64,000 bases of DNA from SAR202 cluster bacterium (lineage in GTDB: Bacteria > Chloroflexota > Dehalococcoidia > Lucifugimonadales > UBA2962): the NCBI GenBank assembly GCA_009392275.1, contig VFGV01000011.1, forward strand, positions 1-64,000, given 5' to 3'. Below, in pieces: positions 40,933-48,601 of this stretch (position 1 is its first letter; each line of letters starts with the position of its first letter). A program made the translations under genes and the position numbers. Under the pieces are notes generated by a model, which worked only from the letters and a program-made list of their open reading frames with translations, searched no databases and was not told the DNA's origin.

Positions 40933-41292
40933 ATGATAGGTATATTTGTAACTTTTAATGTTAAACCCGAATTTTTGGAACAATTTATGGATGCTAGTTA
41001 TGGTGATGCTGCTGGATCAGTTGGTAATGAACCAGGTTGTTTTAGGTTCGATATTATGACAGATCAACGGATATCTACACGTATATATTTTTATGAAGTT
41101 TATAAGGATCAAGCAGCGGTTGACGCTCATATCACATATCCTCATTATTTGAAATGGAAATCAGAAGTTGCAGATTACATCGAACACGATCCACAAATAA
41201 TATTCATGGAATCAGCAGAATTTCCTTTGTACTCATCAGCTGAATTGTGGATTAACCAGAAAAATCATATGGTGGATGAAATTAAAAGTTGA
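40933..41292 (+). CDS. Antibiotic biosynthesis monooxygenase (ABM)-domain protein
   Basis: The 119-residue protein has one dimeric alpha/beta-barrel domain of ABM/YgiN type: FVTFNVKPEFLEQFMDA, NEPGCFRFDIM, IYFYEVYKDQAAVDAHITYPHYLKW. Members act as quinol monooxygenases, heme-degrading enzymes or epimerases such as LsrG; the substrate cannot be read. An AAGGAG lies 6 nt before the ATG. It is convergent with the ThDP enzyme, 3 nt apart, and divergent from apt. Confidence 0.87.
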   Translation: MIGIFVTFNVKPEFLEQFMDASYGDAAGSVGNEPGCFRFDIMTDQRISTRIYFYEVYKDQAAVDAHITYPHYLKWKSEVADYIEHDPQIIFMESAEFPLYSSAELWINQKNHMVDEIKS

Positions 41293-41295
41293 AAG

Positions 41296-42939
41296 CTATT
41301 CCATTCTTGATCCACCCCAAGCAGCAGAGGTGCCAGCTGCGGTGGGCTCCACTATTACATCAATTACAGCAGGCTTTCCGGATTTGAACGCCCTTTCTAG
41401 TGCTGGTCTTATGTCATCAGGGTTTTCAACTCTTTCCCCATAACATCCAAGAGCCTTAGCCATTTCATGGAAAGGAGTGAACCCAAGTTCTCGGCCAGGT
41501 TTTCTTTGGTTTGGAGTTCGAGCTGTCCAGCCAGCATTATTAGATATAACTGTCACTACAGGTAAATTGAATCGAACTAATGTGTCCAGTTCCATAGCAT
41601 TCATTCCCATTGAGCCGTCACCATGTAATACTAGATTTTGCTTGTCTGGTTTGGCTAGCTTAGACCCAATACCATATGGTAGGCCTACTCCCATTGTTCC
41701 GGTCACACCTGAATTAAGTCTGTGACCCGGCATATAAGTATTTATTGACTGTCTTCCAAAATGTAATATTTCGTTTCCATCAACAGTAACAATAGCGTCT
41801 CTGTCTAAAAATTTATTTATCTCATTGCAAAGCCGCAATGGGTGTATAGGAACTTGTTTCGAATTAAGGATAGCTTCCATGCTTTCAGCTTTACTGGCTT
41901 GATATTCAGAAAGCGCCTGAACCCAATCAGATTCAAGTCTGCCATCGAAATTCTGGCTACGTTTTGCTGCGGCGTCAGCTAGTTGGGACAGCGCCATTTT
42001 TGCGTCAGCAACGATTCCTAGGTCACAATCGCGATTATGACCTAGCTCAGATTCTTCTATGTCAATTTGAATTAACTTGGCATCATCAGAAAACCTACGA
42101 CCGTATTGCATCATCCAATTAAGTCTTGTACCGATGACTAACACTAGATCAGCTTCTCGCATTGCTTTGCTGCGAGCAGCCGGGAAAGATACCGGATGAT
42201 CTTCCGGTGCCAGGCCTCTGGACATTGGAGCTGTGTAGAACGGGATTTTAGTTATATCAATGAATCGTTTAAATTCATCTGCGGCGTTAGCGAAAAACAC
42301 GCCTCCACCAGCGAAAATTATAGGTTTTGATGCTGCAGAAATTAAATTAATCGTATCTTCGATTGCTTTAGGGTCAGCGCTAGGACGTGACTTTAAGTTA
42401 GGGCGAGGTGCTTTAACAGCTTTGCTTTCATCTATTTCTTCATACAGAACGTCCGCTCCACAATCAATATATACCGGACCCGGACGCCCAGAGGTAGCCT
42501 GCCTGAACGCTGTTGAGATTATTTCGGGATATCTTTCTGCAAGCGTGGGTTGATGAACATATTTACATAATGGTTCAAATATTCCGACTTGGTCAACTTC
42601 CTGGAAGGCTTCTCTGCCGATTTCATGAACTGGCCCTGCTCCGCCCAAAATAATCATGGGTGCACAGTCTATAGAGGCTGTATATACTCCAGTTAGAAGA
42701 TTAAGCGTACCTGGTCCTGATGCCGCAGTACACACACCAGGCTTTCCAGTCAATCTAGCATAAGCATGAGCAGCAAAAGCAGCAGCTTGCTCATGACGAA
42801 AATCCACGGTTTTAATACCCAAATCTTGGCATGCCATGACAATGTCAAAATTGGGTCCACCCATCAAATAAAAAAGAACTTCTACGCCCTCTTCTTTTAA
42901 TGTTTTTGCTATTAAATAACTGCCAGTTACATTACCCAT
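41296..42939 (-). CDS. Thiamine diphosphate-dependent enzyme (acetolactate synthase/2-hydroxyacyl-CoA lyase-like)
   Basis: The 547 residues show the three-domain ThDP lyase/decarboxylase layout. The activating Glu is in DFRHEQAAAFAAHAYARLTG (about residue 50), the central Rossmann-like domain carries PIIFAGGGVFFA, and the cofactor motif GDG...N is HGDGSMGMNAMELDTLVRF...NNAGW. The ADP or FAD-binding details do not settle the function: oxalyl-CoA decarboxylase, 2-hydroxyacyl-CoA lyase and acetolactate synthase are all possible, and no small regulatory subunit gene (ilvN) is nearby. The ATG has GGAGG. A 19-bp palindrome lies 27 bp upstream. Confidence 0.88.
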   Translation of the reverse strand: MGNVTGSYLIAKTLKEEGVEVLFYLMGGPNFDIVMACQDLGIKTVDFRHEQAAAFAAHAYARLTGKPGVCTAASGPGTLNLLTGVYTASIDCAPMIILGGAGPVHEIGREAFQEVDQVGIFEPLCKYVHQPTLAERYPEIISTAFRQATSGRPGPVYIDCGADVLYEEIDESKAVKAPRPNLKSRPSADPKAIEDTINLISAASKPIIFAGGGVFFANAADEFKRFIDITKIPFYTAPMSRGLAPEDHPVSFPAARSKAMREADLVLVIGTRLNWMMQYGRRFSDDAKLIQIDIEESELGHNRDCDLGIVADAKMALSQLADAAAKRSQNFDGRLESDWVQALSEYQASKAESMEAILNSKQVPIHPLRLCNEINKFLDRDAIVTVDGNEILHFGRQSINTYMPGHRLNSGVTGTMGVGLPYGIGSKLAKPDKQNLVLHGDGSMGMNAMELDTLVRFNLPVVTVISNNAGWTARTPNQRKPGRELGFTPFHEMAKALGCYGERVENPDDIRPALERAFKSGKPAVIDVIVEPTAAGTSAAWGGSRME

Positions 42940-42966
42940 TACATCCTCCAGGTTTCAACAATTTGT

Positions 42967-42985
42967 CAAGATTATCATAATCTTG
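42967..42985. promoter_or_regulatory. 19-bp perfect palindrome, candidate operator
   Basis: CAAGATTAT-C-ATAATCTTG is a perfect inverted repeat of two 9-mers around one base. It lies 27 bp upstream of the ThDP-enzyme start and in the divergent region shared with the third kelch lipoprotein gene. No T tract follows, so it is not a terminator. Confidence 0.55.
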
Positions 42986-43031
42986 CCTAATACCTAAGGT
43001 TTTCGGAAAATTATTATTAAAATCAATTAAT

Positions 43032-43040
43032 TGCTAGAAT
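43032..43040 (+). promoter_or_regulatory. Possible extended -10 for the third kelch gene
   Basis: TGCTAGAAT fits an extended -10 (TG-n-TAGAAT), about 80 nt before the kelch ATG. No good -35 box is present, as is usual for extended -10 promoters. Confidence 0.35.
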
Positions 43041-43121
43041 GTTCTGGAAATTGATAAGTTGACAAGGCATTGAAAGATCATTTGCTGAATCTATGAAATT
43101 CATTTGATTGGAGAAATTAAA

Positions 43122-44330
43122 ATGATTACTAGGAATCGAATACATGTTTTATTTATAAGTTGTGTGTCGTTGTTTATTGTTTTCATTCTTGGGTGTTCGG
43201 CTGATGGTGAGTCGAACGACTTAACCGAAGCGACATCATCGCAAGATACACAATCAAACATAAACTCAGAAGGTGACCAAGCTAAGCCATTAGGTTCCGG
43301 AAAGTTTAGTGACACAGCGAAAATGGCTTACGCGCGTGGTTGGCATGTTACCGTAAAGTTAAATGACGGCAGAGTAATCAGTATGGCTGGTAAAAGTAGA
43401 GGTGGGGCCTCAGCTTGGGAACCGTCTGGAATAGCAGATTCGGAGTTTTATGATCCAAATACGGGCAAATGGTCTGAAGCTCCCTTGATGCGCGATATAA
43501 GAGAGGTCCCCAGTGGCAACTTATTACAAGACGGACGGGTCATAATTATTGGAGGTGCCGCTGTAAGACAAAAACCTCAAACTACTGTTGAGATTTTTGA
43601 TCCTAATTCGAATAGCTGGACAGTTGCAGCAGAAATGACTACTCCAAGATGGAGGCATAGATCAGTTGTTTTAAATGATGGCAGGGTATTAGTCGTTGCT
43701 GGAGAGAGAGAAGACACAATATTAGTGCCCGAAGCTGAGATTTATGACCCCGAGACGAATACTTGGTCTGATGCAGGTTCATTGCAGGTTAAACGTGCGA
43801 TGCATACGTTGACATTATTAAATGATGGGCGAGCATTAGTCGTTGGAGGAGGAGGCCGAGATTCAAAAACAAAAGTAGTAGAAATCTATGATCCTGAGCA
43901 AAACACATGGACTTTGGGGGCAGAAACTAACGTATCGCATTCGGCGCATACAGCTACTTTATTAAGCGATGGCAGAGTTCTGGTTACAGGAGGCAAAGGC
44001 AAAGTAGCTAAAGGTGAAGTATATGACCCTGAAGCAGACACTTGGACCGATGTAGGAGAAATGACTGAGTGGCGGGCTGAGCACGCAGCTATTTTACTGG
44101 CTGATGGCAGAGTTTTAGTTACGGGTGGGATCGGCAAGGTAGATTCCACCGATATATTTGACCCAAAAACTAATACTTTTAGCCCGGGGCCAAAAAGCTT
44201 GGTAGCAAGGTATGCTCATACTATGACATTATTAGATGATGGTCGAATATTGATAGTAGGTGGCAATTCAACAGATGTAGAAAGTGGTGATAGGGCTATT
44301 ACTACAGAAGTTGAAATCTGGACGCCTTGA
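43122..44330 (+). CDS. Kelch-repeat lipoprotein
   Basis: ATG 43122 follows GGAG and opens a lipoprotein signal ending FIVFILGC; the track's TTG 43104 precedes the ribosome site. A Ser/Gln/Asn-rich linker runs to about residue 45. The rest consists of six kelch blades with DGRVLVTGG/DGRALVVGG strands and EIYDPETNTWSDAG turns. It stands between the ThDP enzyme and the molybdenum hydroxylase operon. With the genes at 30370 and 37490 it forms a family of surface propellers placed next to different catabolic clusters. Confidence 0.88.
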   Translation: MITRNRIHVLFISCVSLFIVFILGCSADGESNDLTEATSSQDTQSNINSEGDQAKPLGSGKFSDTAKMAYARGWHVTVKLNDGRVISMAGKSRGGASAWEPSGIADSEFYDPNTGKWSEAPLMRDIREVPSGNLLQDGRVIIIGGAAVRQKPQTTVEIFDPNSNSWTVAAEMTTPRWRHRSVVLNDGRVLVVAGEREDTILVPEAEIYDPETNTWSDAGSLQVKRAMHTLTLLNDGRALVVGGGGRDSKTKVVEIYDPEQNTWTLGAETNVSHSAHTATLLSDGRVLVTGGKGKVAKGEVYDPEADTWTDVGEMTEWRAEHAAILLADGRVLVTGGIGKVDSTDIFDPKTNTFSPGPKSLVARYAHTMTLLDDGRILIVGGNSTDVESGDRAITTEVEIWTP

Positions 44331-44440
44331 AAACGCAAAACTTAGTTAAAAATTGATCGGATCATTTTAAAAAACCCATCATAAATCTGCGTGTTTTCGA
44401 TTAATACGATTTTTGCATGAAGTTGTATCAAACCCGGCCG

Positions 44441-44469
44441 TTGTTGACCCGGTGTAGGTCTGTTATACT
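44441..44469 (+). promoter_or_regulatory. Promoter of the molybdenum hydroxylase operon
   Basis: TATACT (44464-44469) is preceded by TG one base upstream, an extended -10. A weak -35 TTGTTG (44441-44446) sits 17 bp away; TTGACC overlaps it but at 14-bp spacing. The FAD-subunit start is about 116 nt downstream, leaving an untranslated leader of about 110 nt with no structure I can identify. Confidence 0.5.
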
Positions 44470-44585
44470 GTGGCCCGCTTCGGAACTGGGTAAAAGTTCA
44501 TAATTTAATTGATAGTATGTCAATTTACATATATTATTCTTCTACTTAGTTAAAGTAAGCGATAATGAAATGAGGAGGCTGGCAA

Positions 44586-45458
44586 TTGAATTCAATTGAC
44601 TATATTAGACCCACTACCGTTGATGAGGCAGTAAGCCTGTTAGCAAAATACAAAGAGAAAGCTAGAGTGCTGGCTGGCGGCACAGACTTGATTGTTCAGA
44701 TGCGAGGTGGTCGATACCAACTAGATGCCGTAATTGATGGCAAACATATAGAAGAACTTAATCAGCTAACCTACAGCAAGGAAAACGGATTGGTCATAGG
44801 AGCAGCTGTACCATGTCATAAGATTTATGGAGATGAAAATATAGCTAGCGCATATCCTGGAATAATGGATTCGGCGACCCTTATAGGCGGAATACAGATT
44901 CAGGGCAGGGCGTCGTTAGGTGGAAATCTCATGAATGCCGCACCCAGCGCTGATGCTATACCCGCTTTAATTGCTCATAATGCTGTAGCAAATATAGTTG
45001 GTGCAAATGGAACTCGATCTGTTCCGGTTGAAGATATATGCAGTGGTCCCGGACGAACCACCTTGGACACAGGTGAAATTCTAGTATCTATTTCAGTTCC
45101 TGCGCCGTCCAAAGGTTTTGGTGCAAGATATATAAGATTTATACCAAGAAATGAAATGGATATTGCCGTTGCGGGAGCAGGAGTGTCAGTTCAATTGAAA
45201 AATGGAAAAATTGAAGCTGCGCGAGTGGCATTGTCTTCTGTGGCTCCTACCCCTCTATTTGTTGAAAATGCAGGTAATTCGTTGGTTGGTAAAGAGCCGA
45301 GTGATGAAAATATCCAGGCTGCTGCCAATCTTGCTAAAGAAGCAGCAACACCAATTACTGATATGAGAGGAACTGTTGAATTTAGAAAACACCTCTGCGA
45401 GGTTCTAACTCGTAGAGCATTACATACCGCTGTTGAGCGTGCACGGGAGGAAAATTAA
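44586..45458 (+). CDS. Molybdenum hydroxylase FAD-binding medium subunit (CoxM-like)
   Basis: The 290-residue protein passes electrons from the 2Fe-2S subunit to acceptor through FAD. It has the flavin motifs KARVLAGGTDLI (AGGTDL) near residue 30 and TLIGGIQIQGRASLGGNLMNAAPSAD (GGNxxxASPxGD-like) near 100-125, and the C-terminal CO-dehydrogenase-flavoprotein domain. It starts at TTG 44586 after GAGGAGG. The next gene's ATG follows its stop by 1 nt. Confidence 0.93.
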   Translation: MNSIDYIRPTTVDEAVSLLAKYKEKARVLAGGTDLIVQMRGGRYQLDAVIDGKHIEELNQLTYSKENGLVIGAAVPCHKIYGDENIASAYPGIMDSATLIGGIQIQGRASLGGNLMNAAPSADAIPALIAHNAVANIVGANGTRSVPVEDICSGPGRTTLDTGEILVSISVPAPSKGFGARYIRFIPRNEMDIAVAGAGVSVQLKNGKIEAARVALSSVAPTPLFVENAGNSLVGKEPSDENIQAAANLAKEAATPITDMRGTVEFRKHLCEVLTRRALHTAVERAREEN

Positions 45459-45459
45459 A

Positions 45460-45939
45460 ATGCCAGCGACTAAAGTTCATGTAACAACAACTATAAATGG
45501 AGAGCCGGTTGAGTTTTTGGCAGAGCCAAGACAAAGCCTACTTGAAGTGTTAAGAGACGTAGTGCAGTTAACTGGGTCTAAAGAGGGATGTAACGACGGT
45601 AACTGTGGAGCCTGTACAGTTAATATGGATGGCAGGATTGTCGATAGTTGCCTTGTGCTAGGAGTGGAAGCGGAAGGTGCGGATATTCAGACCGTTGAAG
45701 GTATTGCAAGTGCAGATGGACTGCACCCAATTCAGCAGGCGTTTTTAGAGAATGCGGCTTTGCAATGTGGAATTTGTACTCCGGGATTTTTGGTTTCTTC
45801 AAAGGCTCTGTTGGAAAAAGAACCTAACCCCTCGGAAGAGCGCATAAGAATGTGGCTTGCAGGTAATCTATGTAGATGCACAGGCTACGACAAAATCGTT
45901 AAGGCTGTTATGGCAGCCGCAAAGGAAATGGCTAGTTAA
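45460..45939 (+). CDS. Molybdenum hydroxylase 2Fe-2S small subunit (CoxS-like)
   Basis: Two 2Fe-2S clusters are evident. The plant-ferredoxin-type site is GCNDGNCGACTV plus the downstream Cys of SCLVLG, and the four-helix site is CGICTPG and CRCTGY. The length of 159 residues is normal. The true start is ATG 45460 with GGAGG just upstream, not the GTG 45433 of the track. It transfers electrons from the molybdopterin subunit to the FAD subunit. Confidence 0.95.
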   Translation: MPATKVHVTTTINGEPVEFLAEPRQSLLEVLRDVVQLTGSKEGCNDGNCGACTVNMDGRIVDSCLVLGVEAEGADIQTVEGIASADGLHPIQQAFLENAALQCGICTPGFLVSSKALLEKEPNPSEERIRMWLAGNLCRCTGYDKIVKAVMAAAKEMAS

Positions 45940-45964
45940 TTTAATAAAATTATTTGAGGATGAA

Positions 45965-48256
45965 ATGACGACAACATACGAACCAAATAAAGTTTTATCT
46001 AACAAAGAGTTTAAGGTGGTGGGAACACGACCAGTAAGACCAGATGGAGCGGACAAAGTAACTGGTAGGGCTCAATATGGGGCGGATTTACAGTTAACAG
46101 GATTGCTTTATGGAAAAACTCTTAGAAGTCCCCACGCTCACGCTAATATAAAGTCTATCGATTTCAAGAAGGCTTTGGCACTTGAAGGAGTGAAAGCTGT
46201 AGTTAGTGCAAAAGATTTTCCAGAAACTAAAGATACAGCAAATTATGGCCTAGGTGATTCCCCAATGAATTATTTCCGGGGAAATATATTAGCTGATAAA
46301 AAAGTTTTATATAAAGGGCAAGCAATCGCAGCTGTAGCAGCTTCAAGTGTACACGTTGCAGAAGCTGCATTAAGTTTAATTGATGTTAAGTATGAAGTTT
46401 TAGACGCTGTATTAACGGCTCCAGAAGGCATGGCAAAAGATGCTCCAATCTTGCATGATGATCTGTTTACCAAGGAATTCGAGAAACAGACGAAAGTAAA
46501 TTCGAACATTGCTGAGCACTTCCAGCACAAAATGGGAGATATAGATGAAGGGTTCGCCGGAGCAGATGTGATTGTGGAGAGAACTTTTGATACAGCTACT
46601 GTTCATCAAGGTTATATTGAGCCACATAACGTTACCGCTCTGTGGAATGACGATGATCGAATACATGTATGGACTAGCACGCAGGGTGCATTTACTGTTC
46701 GTGCAGCAGTCTCAGAAGCTTTGGCCGTACCAGTTTCAAAGATAAAGGTAACCCCAATGGAGATTGGCGGTGGATTTGGTGGCAAGATAAATGTGTATGA
46801 AGATCCTGCAGCAGCGTTGCTTTCCAAGAAAGCAGGACATAAGCCCGTGAAAATGGTTATGACGCGTGCTGAGGTTTTTGAAGGTACTGGCCCAACTCCA
46901 GGTTCCCATATGACTGTAAAAATGGGTGCAACCAATGAAGGTAAAATTGTTGCAGCCCAGGCTAACCTGGCTATGGAGGCTGGTGCTTATCCGGGATCTC
47001 CTGTAGGAGCTGGAGCAATGTGTGTCTTCACAGCCTACGATATTGCTAATGTAACAATAGATGGGTATGACGTTGTGGTAAATAAGCCAAAAACAGCAGC
47101 TTATCGGGCGCCCGGTGCGCCAAATGCTGCATTTGCGGCGGAACAAGTAATAGATGAAATCGCAGAAAAACTTAACATTGATCCCTTGGAATTGAGGCTT
47201 CAGAATGCGGCCAAAGAGGGCACTCGACGTGCAGATGGTCCAATTCATCCAAGGATAGGGTGTGTAGAAGTATTAGAAGCAATGAAAGAACACCATCATT
47301 ATCAATCCCCTCTTACGCCTGCCAAAAACGGCGGTAAGGTAGGAAGAGGTGTTGGGATAGGTTTCTGGTTTAACATAGGAATGCAATCTGCATGTAATAT
47401 TTCTGTTAATAATGATGGCACGGTTAACCTTGTAGAAGGTTCAACTGACATAGGTGGTTCTAGAGCCTCTATCGCAATGCATGCTGCAGAAGTATTAGGA
47501 ATTTCATACGAAGATGTAAAGCCACAGGTCGCAGATACTGATTCCGTTGGATATACAGCGATCACAGGTGGCAGTAGAACAACATTTGCTACTGGGTGGG
47601 CGGCGTATGAAGCAGCTAATGATGTAAAAGCTCAGTTAATTGATCGAGCTGCAACTATATGGGGAGTAGACCCTGATTCAGTAGAGATGGAAGAAGGTGT
47701 TTTGCGCTCCAAAACCGATACAGAACTGAATATGAGCTTCAAGGATTTATCTGCTCAACTCAATGACACAGGTGGTCCGATAGTTGGTCGGGGCGCAGTA
47801 GACCCTTCAGGCATAGGAGGATCGTTCTGTGGTCAGATAGTTGATGTAGAGGTTGATCCTGAAACAGGAAAGACAGATATTTTGAGATTCACCGTTGTTC
47901 AGGACGCCGGAAAAGCGATCCACCCAAGTTATGTGGAAGGACAAATGCAAGGTGGTAGTGTTCAAGGAATTGGATGGGCGTTAAATGAGGAATACTATTA
48001 TTCAGAAGACGGAAGAATGAATAACCCTACATTTTTGGATTACAGGATGCCGACTAGCTTGGATCTTCCCATGATAGATACTGTAATTGTTGAAGTAGCC
48101 AATCCCGGACATCCTTATGGTGTTCGAGGAGTGGGAGAGGCCAACATAGTCTCTCCGCAAGCAGCTGTAGCTAACGCTATAAAATCAGCTGTAGGTGCCA
48201 GAATGGAAAAGATGCCTATGAACCCAGCTGCAATCATGGAACAGCTTTGGTCTTAA
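45965..48256 (+). CDS. Molybdenum hydroxylase large subunit, xanthine dehydrogenase/aldehyde oxidase family (copy 1)
   Basis: This 763-residue molybdopterin-binding subunit has an N-terminal alpha/beta hammerhead domain (about 30-140), then MoCo-binding segments GGGFGGK near 270, AYRAPGAPNAAFAAEQ near 385 and the catalytic Glu in VRGVGEAN near 725. The loop AYRAPGAP is not the AYxCSFR of aerobic CO dehydrogenase, so CO is unlikely; purines, aldehydes, N-heterocycles or aromatic CoA esters are options. ATG 45965 is preceded by GAGG; the track's 45857 start overlaps the 2Fe-2S gene. A second copy follows after a ThiS/MoaD-like gene. Confidence 0.92.
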   Translation: MTTTYEPNKVLSNKEFKVVGTRPVRPDGADKVTGRAQYGADLQLTGLLYGKTLRSPHAHANIKSIDFKKALALEGVKAVVSAKDFPETKDTANYGLGDSPMNYFRGNILADKKVLYKGQAIAAVAASSVHVAEAALSLIDVKYEVLDAVLTAPEGMAKDAPILHDDLFTKEFEKQTKVNSNIAEHFQHKMGDIDEGFAGADVIVERTFDTATVHQGYIEPHNVTALWNDDDRIHVWTSTQGAFTVRAAVSEALAVPVSKIKVTPMEIGGGFGGKINVYEDPAAALLSKKAGHKPVKMVMTRAEVFEGTGPTPGSHMTVKMGATNEGKIVAAQANLAMEAGAYPGSPVGAGAMCVFTAYDIANVTIDGYDVVVNKPKTAAYRAPGAPNAAFAAEQVIDEIAEKLNIDPLELRLQNAAKEGTRRADGPIHPRIGCVEVLEAMKEHHHYQSPLTPAKNGGKVGRGVGIGFWFNIGMQSACNISVNNDGTVNLVEGSTDIGGSRASIAMHAAEVLGISYEDVKPQVADTDSVGYTAITGGSRTTFATGWAAYEAANDVKAQLIDRAATIWGVDPDSVEMEEGVLRSKTDTELNMSFKDLSAQLNDTGGPIVGRGAVDPSGIGGSFCGQIVDVEVDPETGKTDILRFTVVQDAGKAIHPSYVEGQMQGGSVQGIGWALNEEYYYSEDGRMNNPTFLDYRMPTSLDLPMIDTVIVEVANPGHPYGVRGVGEANIVSPQAAVANAIKSAVGARMEKMPMNPAAIMEQLWS

Positions 48257-48282
48257 TAATATAAAACTGAAGGTGTACATAA

Positions 48283-48546
48283 ATGGCCAAAGTGTTTATA
48301 CCGTCCTTAATGCAAGAATTGACTGATGGACAGACACAATTGGACATTCAAGGCTCTACTGTTAGGGAGATAATAAAGGAATTAGAGCAAAGCTACCCAG
48401 GAGTCAAAGACAGACTGATGGATGGTTTTAAGCTTAAAGGCAATATCAACGTTGCAGTTGACGGGGAAGTTAGCCCGATTGGGGTATTGGCTAAAGTCCA
48501 AGAAAATAGCGAGGTGCATTTTCTGCCTGCTTTAGGCGGAGGTTGA
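48283..48546 (+). CDS. ThiS/MoaD-family beta-grasp sulfur carrier-like protein
   Basis: The 87-residue protein has the ubiquitin-like fold expected of MoaD/ThiS: FIPSLMQELT, a helix TVREIIKELEQSYP, GNINVAVDGE and the C-terminal tail VHFLPALGGG ending in glycine. MoaD carries thiocarboxylate sulfur for molybdopterin; the placement between two molybdenum hydroxylase large subunits favours a role in cofactor supply or sulfuration, or a dedicated carrier. No MoeB/ThiF activating enzyme is in the window. AAGGTG precedes the ATG. Confidence 0.85.
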   Translation: MAKVFIPSLMQELTDGQTQLDIQGSTVREIIKELEQSYPGVKDRLMDGFKLKGNINVAVDGEVSPIGVLAKVQENSEVHFLPALGGG

Positions 48547-48601
48547 ATGCTTACATAAAGCTGAAAAAATAATTGCTTTGAAATATTAAGGAGATTACAA
48601 A

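Noticed and set aside
38847-48546. A ubiquitin-like conjugation system made of the JAMM peptidase and the ThiS/MoaD-like protein
   Set aside because: The genes are 9 kb apart in different operons and no E1/MoeB-like gene is present; kept only as a testable idea in the JAMM finding.
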